The position numbers and the translations under genes were made by a program. The notes beneath the pieces were generated by a model. That model saw only the letters and a list, made by a program, of their open reading frames with translations. It ran no database searches and had not been told where the DNA came from. Below, one piece after another: positions 1-9,228 of a stretch of DNA of 64,000 nt. Positions within the stretch are counted from its first letter, which is position 1. The number at the start of each line of letters is the position of its first letter. The DNA is from Porpolomopsis calyptriformis (Eukaryota; Basidiomycota; Agaricomycetes; Agaricales; Hygrophoraceae). The stretch spans positions 620,001-684,000 of the forward strand of contig OX621169.1 of NCBI GenBank assembly GCA_951640195.1. The letters run 5' to 3'.

Positions 1-2020
1 TCCATCAGCCTTATTCTTGATTCTAGGCTAGTAGCTGATTCTGAACCAAAAGCGAGCTAAAAATTCAGACCATCTAGCCTGGCGCCTGGAGAGTTGATGA
101 CTGGTCATGAAATATTGGAGGGACTGGTTATCAGTCTTGATCATAATAGGCTGTCGTGTCCCTTGTAGAAGGTATCTCCATTCATTCAAGGCAGATATGA
201 TGGCCAAAAGCTCTTGGTCATGGGTGGGGTAATTTCGTTCAGCTGGGAGGAGGGTCTTGGAGTAGAAGCCAATGGGATGCCAATCTTCTTCGTCATTCTC
301 TTTCTGGGTCAAGACTGCACCCAGTGCAACACCAGAAGCATCCGTCTCCAGAAGGTAAGGAAGGTCTGGTTTCGGGGTCCTCAAAACAGGAGCAGAGGTA
401 AGCGCATTCTTGAGGGTATCAAAAGCACGTTGTTGCTTAGGGGTCCAAATCCATTCTTGATCCTTTCATAGGAGCTCATTAAGAGGACGAGCAATCAGGG
501 AGTAATCCTTGATAAACCTCCACCAAAAGTTGGCAGTACCAAGGAAGGATTGGAGATCTCGTTTCTTCTGGGGGATAGGCCAGGTTCTGATCGCCTCAAC
601 CTTCTTGGGGTTAATAGCAATGTGGCCTTTTGAGATCATCATCCCCAGATAAATCACTTCCTTTTTCTCGAACTGGCACTTGACGGGTTTGCAGGACAGT
701 TGATTCTTCTCCATGATCTCTAGAGTTCGTTCCATCCAATAGGTGAGTTCAGTGAGGTCCTTTCCCATGATCAGGATATCGTCAATATAGATATGGACCT
801 GCTTGGAATCGATAACCTCTTTGAAGAGAACGTCGATCATTCGTTGGAAGGAGGCAGGCGAGTTTCGCATTCCAAAGAACATAACGGTGGGCTCGAACAG
901 CCCTCGTTGAGTGTTGAAGGCTCCTTTCCATTCGTCTCCTTCTTTGATACGAATATTGTTAAAGCCCCATCAGATATCCATGACTGTGAACAGTTCCGCT
1001 TCTGATAACTTGGTCTGTTGAATAATCTCAGAGATGAGAGGTAAGGGATAAGCGTCTGGGATTGTGTGAGCATTCAGATAGCGATAGTCTTGGATTGGAC
1101 GTAGTCCAGCATCTTGTCCTTGGGCATTAACTTCTTCACCTTTGGCAGCAAAGAAGAAGGAGGCAGCTTGTTTGGAGTTTGATCGTCATATTCGTCCACT
1201 TGCAAGTTGTTCCTCCAGGAATTCATTCAGCTTTCCCTGTTCGTACTCAGTGAGTTTGTACACCTTTCCGATCTTGGGTCTAAAGGTAGGTTCGAGATCG
1301 ATCGCATGGTCAAATTCTGGTCGTCGTGGGGGAAGTTCATCAAAGGTAGTCTTCATAAACACCTTCCAGTGCCTCCAGTATTTCTTCGGCACATACTTCT
1401 TCATATCTTCCTCCACGGTAGTGGGTCTTGCATGGTCTCCCAGTGAGACCAATCTGATAATCTTGGCGTAGGAGTCGCCATTCAACGTAGAGCCTACTCG
1501 TGACACTATCACTCCAGCCTGAGAAGTCTTGGTTGGGGCCACAGTCTGACGTGAAGTCAGTGTTCCAGCCTTCCAGTCAACCAGGGGATCGTTACGTTTG
1601 AGCCACGGGTAGCCAAGGATAACCTGTATCATATCTCCTAAATTTGTCACTTCCAAATGGGTTCGTTCCCTAGGAAAATCCGGCGTCTCCATCCACAGGT
1701 CTACAGCATATTCGATGGGACCTCCTCGGTTGTCTGTCCCATCTGCGTTCCGCACGGGGATTGGTCCTTCCAATCGATAAAAAGGGATATCGCACTCCTG
1801 CACAAAATTCCAGTTTATAAAGCATCCAGAGGCGCCAGAGTCTATCAATGCACTGGCGGCAATTCATCTACCAGTGTCTGTGGTCTCCAACCAAAGGGGT
1901 ATGGTTAAAGCTTCTTCGCTCGAATCAAGTGCACCAAGAATTTGGGAAATAGATTGCATAGGGGTAGTGGTACACATAGAAAAGGAGTCTGCAACGCACG
2001 AGCTATTGTCCGGACTGTTC
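1..2020 (-). pseudogene. pol: Pol of Gy-1: protease-reverse transcriptase-RNase H (partial, nonsense-mutated)
   Basis: The pol frame is -1 relative to gag and shows an aspartic protease (LIDSGASG at about 1840), then reverse transcriptase with the fingers motif RPIQDYRYLN and active site YIDD (about 790), then RNase H with ETDASG (about 340). The reading frame is kept throughout but broken by in-frame TGA codons just upstream of 1848 and at 1186-1188, 970-972 and about 466-468. At 970 both Gy-2 (10248) and Gy-4 (38857) carry CGA at the aligned codon, and at 1186 Gy-4 carries CGA (38641). These stops are therefore C-to-T changes. Integrase and chromodomain should lie to the left, outside the window. 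Confidence 0.88.
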
Positions 2021-3488
2021 AAAAACCCTGTTTCTCCAAAGCTCTCTTCAGCTCTTCTTTCCTCTTAGGCTCCCAGTTGACGATACCACACTTCTCGAAG
2101 TCTTGACGAGAATCTTCATTGGAGTTGACCTCCTCAATCAAGGCTGAGGTCTCCAGAACTCGAACATTTCTTCCTCGACCGGGTTTCTTTCCTCCATGAC
2201 CTCTAGCTGCTGGGGTGAAGGGGCGGCTTCTAGAACCAGAAGTACTCGTCCTAGGAGCATTGGGACAAGAACTGGCAAAGTGGCCAAATCGTCCACAGTT
2301 GAAACATGCTCCTTTGGGAATTCCTCCTAGTGAAGCAGGCTTCTCTTCTTGTTTGATTCTGGGGGCAGCAGGGTTGGAATAGGTGGAGGGACCAGCAGGT
2401 GGTCCTTGTCGGTAGGGGGTGTTGGTGATGCGAGTGTTGCGAGTCTGGGGCTTAGAAGATGTTCTAGCCAAAAATTCTCGATGTCGTCTGTCAAGTTCAG
2501 CAGCACAAGACTGCCATTCAAAGAGGGTGGTGGGTTGACGATCTGAAAGGTAGATCTGTCGCAAAAGGGAGGGGTTGAGTGCGTCTTTATATAAAGTTGT
2601 CAAAGCTTCTTGTCCGTATCCAGTATCATGGGCCCATCGATTGAAATTGATGTTGTACTCCTCTGCGCTCTTGTTGAACTGCTTGACGTCCTTGATCTTC
2701 AGTTGAGCAGTTGACTTGGGGTCCAAGTCTCCAAAGTCTCGGGTGAGGGCTTGTTCAAAGACAGCCCAATCGGCACCAACCCAGTTCAACGTTGTGTAAG
2801 CGTCTACTTGACGCTCAGCCCATGGTTCTGCATTTCCTCCGATCATAAACGACAAGGCATAGATAATCTTGTCGGCCTCTGAGATTCCTGGTTGTCCCAA
2901 ATGATTCAACTTCACTTGACGCAGGAAGTTGCGGAGCTTGGTGGGATCACTAGAGAATTCGTCAGGAGGGTTCATTTTGATCTTGGCGGGGGCAGGGGCA
3001 GGGGCAGGGACAGGGGCAGGGGCAGGGACAGGTTGGGGGAATACTGGGGGTGCTTGGAGAGGTTGTGGGAATAGCCCAAGAGGGGCAGGGACAGGTTGGG
3101 GGCCTATGAGGTTGGCCATCAATACTTGGAGTTGTTGTTCGATTCTATGACTCGCTTGCACTTGGTCTTGTTGGACCTGCAGCAATTGTTGATAATCCTG
3201 CTTCATGATCTCAAAGGCTACGCGTGGATCTTCTTCTTCATCCTCATCATTGTCCTCAGCTCGACCTTTCCCTTTTGAGTGAGAGGGACCTGCTTGTTCT
3301 TCTTCTTCTTGTTCTTCTTCTTCTTGGGCAGGGTCAACCATCTCGTCGGGGATGGGAGCTGGGGCAGGAGGGAGAGAGCCTTCCTGGGAGAGAGGGATAG
3401 CAGGGTGAGGGATAGTGGATGATGAACGAGTCAAAACCATTAGTGGAACGGTGGCAGTTGGATATTGGGGGGCTTGACGGGAATACAA
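2019..3488 (-). CDS. gag: Gag polyprotein of Gy-1 (489 aa)
   Basis: Structural protein of the retrotransposon particle, with an open frame of 489 codons. The N-terminal part is acidic (Glu-rich around residues 60-90). A Pro/Ala hinge around residues 155-175 is encoded by GGGGCA-type repeats at 2985-3030. A helical capsid-like domain follows (motif KLRNFLRQV). Near residue 400 there is one CCHC zinc knuckle (CFNCGRFGHFASSC), then a basic RG-rich tail. The frame ends in QGF-stop directly on the slippery sequence GGGTTTT. Unlike Gy-2 and Gy-4, it has an ATG near the start of the conserved region. No premature stop is seen. Confidence 0.9.
   Translation of the reverse strand: MYSRQAPQYPTATVPLMVLTRSSSTIPHPAIPLSQEGSLPPAPAPIPDEMVDPAQEEEEQEEEEQAGPSHSKGKGRAEDNDEDEEEDPRVAFEIMKQDYQQLLQVQQDQVQASHRIEQQLQVLMANLIGPQPVPAPLGLFPQPLQAPPVFPQPVPAPAPVPAPAPAPAKIKMNPPDEFSSDPTKLRNFLRQVKLNHLGQPGISEADKIIYALSFMIGGNAEPWAERQVDAYTTLNWVGADWAVFEQALTRDFGDLDPKSTAQLKIKDVKQFNKSAEEYNINFNRWAHDTGYGQEALTTLYKDALNPSLLRQIYLSDRQPTTLFEWQSCAAELDRRHREFLARTSSKPQTRNTRITNTPYRQGPPAGPSTYSNPAAPRIKQEEKPASLGGIPKGACFNCGRFGHFASSCPNAPRTSTSGSRSRPFTPAARGHGGKKPGRGRNVRVLETSALIEEVNSNEDSRQDFEKCGIVNWEPKRKEELKRALEKQGF
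2022..2028 (-). promoter_or_regulatory. -1 ribosomal frameshift heptamer GGGTTTT at gag/pol junction
   Basis: On the minus strand the gag codons CAG GGT TTT are followed by TGA (2019-2021). GGGTTTT is in the X-XXY-YYZ phase required for -1 slippage. The -1 frame continues TTG AAC AGT directly into the protease. The same arrangement occurs in Gy-2 and Gy-4. I did not test for a downstream pseudoknot. Confidence 0.75.
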
Positions 3489-3608
3489 GGGGAGAGAGCA
3501 AGCCTAATTGATGTTAATGTCTGGGTGGTGAAATTGATCTCGTGGGTGAAGACCTTCAGCACTGGCCAGACAGAGTAGGGGTTGTATAGCATGGAGTGAG
3601 CAAGAAGG

Positions 3609-3619
3609 AAGTCTGTTTC
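3609..3619 (-). promoter_or_regulatory. Self-priming site of Gy-1
   Basis: The minus strand reads GAAACAGACTT one base after the LTR end. It is perfectly complementary to AAGTCTGTTTC at 3721-3731 inside the LTR, about 35-42 nt downstream of the TATA box. This is the layout of the Tf1/sushi group, whose mRNA 5' end folds back to prime reverse transcription in place of a tRNA. Confidence 0.8.
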
Positions 3620-3620
3620 T

Positions 3621-3979
3621 TGTTAGACGGCAGTCTAGGGTTGATCGCAAGGTTTTACTTCAGGCTCTGGGTGTAGGGTTTTAAAGGGTTGGAAGACTAC
3701 TGATTGGGGTGTTAACAAAAGAAACAGACTTATCCTAAGTCTATCTACTGCTAGCTTTATATACTAGCCAAGTATGAGTCATGCTGACTATGTGTGAGTC
3801 ATAACGACTATGGATGAGTCATGTAGATAAGGAGAGTGATGGTAGACTAAATATAGATATGGCTTGGTCACCTTCTATTACTAAGCGGAGCTTGGGTGGC
3901 TAAGCGGCTATTGATGTAAACTGTCTGATGTAAATAGGAATAGACGAGCAAAGGAAAAAGAAAAAATATATCTCTGACA
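3621..3979 (-). repeat. 5' LTR of Gy-1 (359 bp)
   Basis: Read on the minus strand it starts TGTCAGAG and ends CTAACA. A TATA box (TATATAAA) lies at 3766-3773 and the predicted start-site sequence AAGTCTGTTTC at 3721-3731. The U3 part holds three TGAGTCA sites (AP-1/Gcn4-like) between about 3774 and 3822. The left boundary was set by homology to the LTR/leader junctions of Gy-2 and Gy-4 (AACA followed by A and then the priming site). Confidence 0.85.
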
Positions 3980-5292
3980 CTTCCACCGAATTGCAGCTAC
4001 CTAGGGCAAAGTAATGGTAAACATGAGACTCAAATCCAGTCAAACAACCGATCGTGGTGAGCATGGTGAGGCCGTGTTTTATGACATATTGCATGGACTC
4101 ACCTTTGTGGTCTTTGTTGTTGGGTTTGCGCATCTCTTTGGTGGAGAGAATGCCTCAGAGCTTGAGGAGACATTTGACTAGATAATCGAAATCAGATGGC
4201 GCATTAATGCAAGGGTACATCAAGTAAATAAACTTGCCGGGGTCGATCTCAGGGCCTGGAATATGAACAGTTAGATTAGATGCCTTTAACTAGATGGATC
4301 AGCATGCACCTAAGTTGAGCACGTTCCTCCTGAAGTTCTGTGAGAACTTCTTCTCATAGAGCTTGATGACACAAACATCCTTCGTATAACTGTGAGGAGT
4401 GGCAGAGACACTAACAGGAGATGCCTAGACGACGTGTCCAATAACCCAGTCCTTCGGCTTCATCCACTGCTTCTTCATCTTCACGAAGAACTTCTTGAGC
4501 TCCTTGATCACCGTTCGTGTCTTGCTCAGCTCGTGTTGAGTCTCCACCAGATAGCGTGCTGCCTGCTTAGCGTTAGGCCCACTAGCCTCCGACCTCGCCG
4601 TTAACGCTGTAACCCACTTCTCTAAGATGACAACTGTGTTGTTCAGGATGCTGATATGGCCCTGGATGGATGCGAGAAAATTGGTGAAAGCTTCAGTGCC
4701 CATGAGGACAACCTCCTTCTTAGGCCTGGCTTTGTAGGTGTAGTCAGAAATGTGCTCATCTTCTCGGGGAAAAGAACATACCGAGGTAGGAGTATGGATT
4801 ATTACCTTCATCTTCAGGGAACAGGATGTGGTAGGCTGTGATGGCGTAAAGATCTTTACCCACTCTGAAGTAGAAGCCCATTGTTCCCTGGCTGTTGAGT
4901 GACTTCAAGCCAGCGATAGGCAGGCTAAGCGCAGTAGTCGTGGGATCGATGACAGCCTTGAGGGGATCGAGATCCGAGATAGGTTCAAACAGTTCAGGAC
5001 CACTGAAGCCCCTGGCCACCGACTCACGGTATGCAACATCGATGTCAGAAATGCCATGCTCCTTGAGGAGATTGAGGATGTTGTTGGAAGAGTGGAATGC
5101 AACCTTGCCGGTGAGAGTATCAGGCAAGACTCCAACCCAAATCATGATGGGAGTGGTAATGACTGTCCCGTATGGGGCAACCTTGATGTCGATGATGTCG
5201 GTGTCCTTGTCATCCTTGTCATCCTCATTGTCATTCTCATTCTCCTCAACATCCTCATTCTCCTCAACCCAGCTGAAACGAACAAGGTCCAT
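3980..5292 (-). pseudogene. Serine-protease-like family protein, truncated and decayed
   Basis: A multi-exon gene relic read right to left. It starts with an ATG at 5292 and an acidic stretch (Glu/Asp-rich, residues 8-30), followed by a conserved core with motifs such as MIWVGVLPDTLTG, DIDVAYRESV and TAYHILFPEDEG. A GT-AG intron lies near 4735-4785, then a coiled helical segment (LNNTVVILEKWV to ELKKFFVKMKKQW), a second intron near 4265-4311, and motifs LTTIGCLTGF-like and YFALGS. In-frame stops occur at about 4430 (TAG for Trp) and near 4155. The coding sequence is cut at 3980 by Gy-1. From memory this is an expanded Agaricomycete family with a trypsin-like fold: the His of AYHILF would be catalytic and the Ser part lies off-window. 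The family assignment is recall, not a search. Confidence 0.6.
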
Positions 5293-5607
5293 GGATAAAA
5301 GCCACTAATGGGGCCAGAAGAATTGGAGAGGAACTCCGGTGCAGCAGACTTGCTTCTAGTAAGTCATTGCTCTCTGAATTGTATTATACTATCAATGACC
5401 CTCATGCCACTTCCACTTTACATAGATGCTCTGCTGTGAGCTCAAGTACACTCAAGTATACTCAAGTAGAATTATAATTTACTCATTTAATAAACTTAAG
5501 TCAAGTATCTAAGTACTTAAGAAAGTTTCAAACATAGGGACCTACTGAATTTAAGTTCAATTTTTACTTATTTCAAGTTCAATTTTACTTGACTCAAGTT
5601 TAATTTT
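5293..5607. other. Non-coding spacer with CTCAAGTA/ACTTGA motifs
   Basis: No gene is seen. Between about 5440 and 5600 there are many short CTCAAGTA / TACTTGA motifs in both orientations. The same motif richness continues on the other side of element X copy 1 (14162-14260), so X inserted into one AT-rich repeat-like sequence. Confidence 0.5.
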
Positions 5608-5753
5608 TGTCATGAAATTGGCATTCACTCTCTTAAATTTCTGTTCTTTTCCTCTCTTTTCTATGCCTGTTCTCTTTGGAAGGGGGGCTGTCTTTATTGG
5701 CAGTGGAAACTATTCATACACAGGGGAGGTCCATGTCCAACTGGCTATCTAAA

Positions 5754-6703
5754 CTAGTCCGTCTTGGCAATCTCTTGTACTATGCTGTCCCTCAAGAACT
5801 CTATGAAACTCGAAACTACCTGACCATCTAATGCAGCCAACTTATTTCCCCAGTAGATTGCCCCATTGGTGTCTCCACCAGAGGCCTGCAACTCAGCAGC
5901 CTTACCCTTGATGAAACCCATTGCTATCTTCCTTGCCTCTTCACCCAACCAATCATTGGTAGGACTCCACAATAAACTAGGAGGAACTTCTTCCTCCTCA
6001 ATCTTGACATTGGTAGATGACAAGAACAAATCTTCAACTAAGAAATAAGGAGTCAGCAATCATGAAGAGGGCGAGAGAGTTAAGAGCTTACTACTCGACA
6101 AAGAACTCAATGGACTAGGGGTCCAAGGATGAAAAGGAGGACTGGCAGCCCAATCGACTGCCTCCTTCTTGACAAGAGGAAGGGAGTCAGCCCACTTATC
6201 TGACCCCCAATTAACCTGCTCCTCCAAAGGGAGCTGGGAAGTAGGGGGAGGGGCGTAATCATCCCAAGCTAAAAAAGAAAGGCCTATTATCAATAAACAT
6301 AGACTAACAAAGACAAAACAAGACACTTACCAAGTGGATCCTCCATCAAACCACAAGCATGCTGGATCGGCCAGCGAACATATGGACACTTCTTGACCTT
6401 GTGTTTGCCACCGCAAGCAAAGCAACAGAAAGACGACCAACAAAGATTGGCATCAGAGGGGATACGCTGAAGGTAGTAGTGAAACAAATCACAATCAAGG
6501 AAGATGGGGGCAGTGCAGTGCACCACCCCAGACTGCTTGAAGAATCGGACATAGTGGCCTTGGTGGGAGGGAGTCATGATGATGGACGAAGATTGAACTG
6601 AAGCATAGGGATACAACTCCATACCTTTTATATGCCTGCATACAAAGGGAGGACCAAAAAGAGATTCCTCAGTCAAAGAAGAGAAACCTAATATGCCGGA
6701 CAA
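5754..6703 (-). CDS. Element X protein, 277 aa, three exons, zinc-knuckle-like motif
   Basis: Exons 6331-6703, 6092-6268 and 5754-6037 are joined through introns of 62 and 54 bp with GTAAG donors and AG acceptors. The total is 834 nt, an exact 278 codons including stop. Residues 75-120 contain the motif CFACGGKHKVKKC (C-x2-C-x3-H-x4-C), close to a retroviral-type zinc knuckle. The C-terminal 95 residues are the best conserved part between the two copies (PPSLLWSPTNDWLGEEARK, then GAIYWGNKLAA). No signal peptide or membrane segment is evident. The frame is fully open in this copy; copy 2 has one stop. I do not recognise the family. It is transcribed away from the element's central TATA box. 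Confidence 0.65.
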
Positions 6704-6932
6704 GAGATAGAAACAACGGTGATCTCATGACCAGGAGAACAATAGGAACTAGTCATGAGACAACACAGCTCAGTGCTGCGGAAGGCTATGCCCAATAAAA
6801 TTGAGTCATCAGAAGCACATAGCCTCCTGCAGCATGACTAGGAACAATGGCAAACCTTAATTGGAGGCTGTGAACAATAGAAAATGGGGTGACTGTGGAG
6901 GCTGACTCATAATGACTTCTACTTTAGAAATA

Positions 6933-6941
6933 CTATATAAA
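6933..6941 (+). promoter_or_regulatory. TATA box in the centre of element X
   Basis: CTATATAAA lies about 150 bp upstream of the plus-strand ATG at 7084, preceded by a TGACTCAT site at 6903-6910. The same box is conserved in copy 2 (tttatatagt, near 29652). The divergent 277-codon gene starts 230 bp away on the other strand. Confidence 0.5.
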
Positions 6942-7083
6942 CCCTGAGGGTGAAGCAGATCATCACTTCATCCTCCTGTGAGATTACTTGTAGTAGCACG
7001 AATGCAATCAGAATCATCAGACTTCTTTTCCATCAGAACAAGAAAAGAGAAACATAAACCCATTATTACCAAACCAACTGTTC

Positions 7084-7247
7084 ATGCCTATTTTCCCAAA
7101 ACTCTCAGCAGAGGCACGTAACGGATTTAACCCACAACAGAACTTCTTTGTAGAAGTCAAACTAAACACAGAAGGGATTATCACCCTTTATAAAGACGTT
7201 CCTGTCAGAACCTTTTTCTATATCCTCTTAGACTTATTAAGCTCCAA
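7084..7247 (+). pseudogene. Short element X ORF, interrupted by Gy-2
   Basis: The ORF starts ATG CCT ATT and runs 54 codons (FFVEVKLNTEGIITLYKDV is part of it) until Gy-2 enters at 7248. It resumes at 14115 (KACLVINEKTCNYSC) and ends just beyond the X terminus. In copy 2 the uninterrupted equivalent is 76 codons (29279-29509, minus strand) and runs through the element end. Most differences between copies keep the reading frame. It is too short to assign and may be only a leader of a longer transcript. Confidence 0.35.
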
Positions 7248-7659
7248 TGTCACGGACGTAAATTTTTCACTTCCTCTCTATGTTAGTCATCATTGCTTAG
7301 TCGGACAGGTCTTATCTCCACTGGGGATTCCCCATGATTCCATATCTTTTCATTTATCCGAGATAGGACATACTTCATTTCCGACCATTATGTTTCATCT
7401 CTTCACATGCTCCGAGTCTCTTATCATGTTTATCTTTACTCGTCGCATGTACTCCGCATGTACTCCTCATGTATTCCTCGTGTTTATACTGACTCATCCG
7501 CAGTAGCGTAGTTAGTATATAAACTCCTAGTTAGTCGTACACAGACCTTAAGTCTGATTCCTCGTTAGCAATCCAACAACTAGGACTTGAGATATCATCA
7601 TCGTCTTGGGACAGAGCTCTCCGAAGTAAAACCATCTCATCGGCAACCAGTTTATAACA
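7248..7659 (+). repeat. 5' LTR of Gy-2
   Basis: Starts TGTCACGG and ends TTATAACA. TATA box TATATAAA at 7516-7523, predicted mRNA start at AAGTCTGATTC (7550-7560), one GGGATTCCCC palindrome at about 7322, and a TGACTCA site near 7491. Confidence 0.95.
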
Positions 7660-7660
7660 A

Positions 7661-7671
7661 GAATCAGACTT
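7661..7671 (+). promoter_or_regulatory. Self-priming site of Gy-2
   Basis: GAATCAGACTT, one base after the LTR, is an 11-nt perfect complement of AAGTCTGATTC at 7550-7560, which lies 34 nt downstream of the TATA box start. No TGG-starting tRNA-complementary site is seen here. Confidence 0.82.
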
Positions 7672-8022
7672 CCTTCTTGCTCTCTCCCCCTTACTTGATC
7701 CACCCTTGCTTTAACACTGGACGACAACGACGAGAACTTCTACGATTCCTCTGAGCAGAATAATCCCCTTTCTCAATCGCTTTACTCACAAACCCGAATC
7801 TTCCCAGATCCAAACGAAGAGGCTAGTCAAGCTTCTCCATTACCGAGTATCGCACACGCTCTAGGGAGGACTCGAAGCGAAACAACTCGCTTACTCGCCG
7901 CCGCTCATTCACAACGTCCCATCACTCCCCCTACTGTTAGGTATCAACCCTTCCCGTATCAACAACCAACTCGACCGTCTTCACCTTTAACAACACCTTC
8001 ATCTTCACCATCACCAGATCCA

Positions 8023-9228
8023 ATGGGTTCTCGCGCTAACCCCCCTGTTCCCAATCTCAACGAAATCCTTGCAGTCATGAACGATCTACGGAGGGAAATG
8101 GTTAATCTCCAGAACGCGAACACGAACCAAGCAGCGGAGATTCAAAATCTCCAACAACAACTCGCTGCTCAAGGTCAAGTTCAGCCCCCACCAGGACCTC
8201 AACCTCAGCCTCCTGCGGCTCCCACCATCGAGATAAAGATGGCCAAGCCAGATGAGTTCACTGGTCGACAACAAGATGTCGACAAGTTTATTAACAGCTG
8301 CGAATTGTATTTCATGGGGAAGCCATACCGCGACGAACACAAAATCCCCTTCGCCCTTTCTTTCATGAAGGGCATGATGGCTCAAACTTGGTCTGAAAAG
8401 GAGACCAACGACATGAGAGTTGTCAATTGGACTGGCCCGACTGCTACTTGGGCCGCCTTCGTAGTTTGATTCCGATCGACGTTCGAAGGAATCGACAGAC
8501 AATCCCGTGCTCGTAACGACATCAAGAATCTCCGCCAAGGAAAGAAGAAGATCGAAGACTACAACCTGCGCTTTGGCGCTTTACAGGTCGATACCGGTTT
8601 CAACGACGCCGCCCTCATCGATCTCTATCAAGCTGGACTCGATTCCGAGTTCATTGAATATATTTACCGACTCCCCACCGTCCCTACCACCCTTCAAGAA
8701 TGGAAGGACGCCACGACACGCTATCAACACCAAAAGGACATTCTCGCCTCACAGAAACAGTCCTCTACGTCCCGACCCCAGTACTCTAATCCCTTTCCAA
8801 CACGAGGATCGTATGTGGCTGCAGCGACGACCCGCCAAACGACAGCAGCCCCCACCATCAAGAGAGAGGAGTTTACCTCTTCTACCAATACGATCCCGTA
8901 TGGGAATTGTTACTCCTGCGGCCAACCTGGCCACTTCGCGAACGCCTGCCCAAATCGAAACGCCGGTGATGCGAAGAATCTACCCGATACCTCTTCCTCA
9001 CGTTGAGGAGGATACTTTCGAGGTAGAGGAGGCTACAGAGGACGAGGACGAGGACGAGGCAGAGACATACGTGTCGTTGCCACTGAGTCCCACGTGGAGA
9101 ACGTCAACTCGCCTGCTACACTGGCAGCGAGCGAGACTCCGTCGGACATGGCGAAAACTGGTATACGCAATTGGTCGGATGATCGGAAGAAGAGGCTAGC
9201 AGCGGACTTGAAGGCTCAGGGTTTTTGA
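8023..9228 (+). pseudogene. gag: Gag of Gy-2 with two TGA stops
   Basis: The frame starts at ATG 8023, but the same frame is open from 7699 without any ATG, and that upstream stretch is similar to the upstream stretch of Gy-4, so gag probably begins earlier. Visible parts are a Gln-rich helix, a Pro-rich hinge (about 8180-8220), a capsid-like region (FIYRLPTVP-like motifs), a CCHC knuckle CYSCGQPGHFANAC (about 8908-8950) and an RGRGG-rich basic tail. Premature TGA codons occur at 8467-8469 and 9004-9006; the frame otherwise continues to QGF-TGA at 9226-9228 on the slippery site. There are no frameshifting indels. Confidence 0.85.
9219..9225 (+). promoter_or_regulatory. -1 frameshift heptamer GGGTTTT of Gy-2
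   Basis: Gag codons CAG GGT TTT TGA place GGGTTTT in the correct phase directly before the gag stop (9226-9228). The -1 frame reads GGG TTT TTG AAA GGT and continues for more than 790 codons of pol. Confidence 0.78.

Larger units (their letters stand above)
1..3979 (-). mobile_element. Ty3/gypsy chromodomain-clade retrotransposon Gy-1, truncated by window edge
   Basis: Minus-strand LTR retrotransposon whose 3' half lies outside the window. From right to left it shows the 5' LTR (3621-3979), a self-priming site (3609-3619), gag (2019-3488), a -1 frameshift site (2022-2028) and pol with protease, reverse transcriptase and RNase H up to position 1. It is inserted in a serine-protease-like pseudogene whose sequence resumes at 3980. 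The flanking five bases cttcc (3980-3984) should be the target duplication, but the partner is off-window. Pol carries several TGA stops, so this copy is inactive, although gag is open. Confidence 0.93.

Noticed and set aside
7660..7680. tRNA primer-binding site after the Gy-2 LTR
   Set aside because: No TGG-initial tRNA-complementary stretch is seen, and the 11-nt complement to the LTR explains the conserved sequence better.
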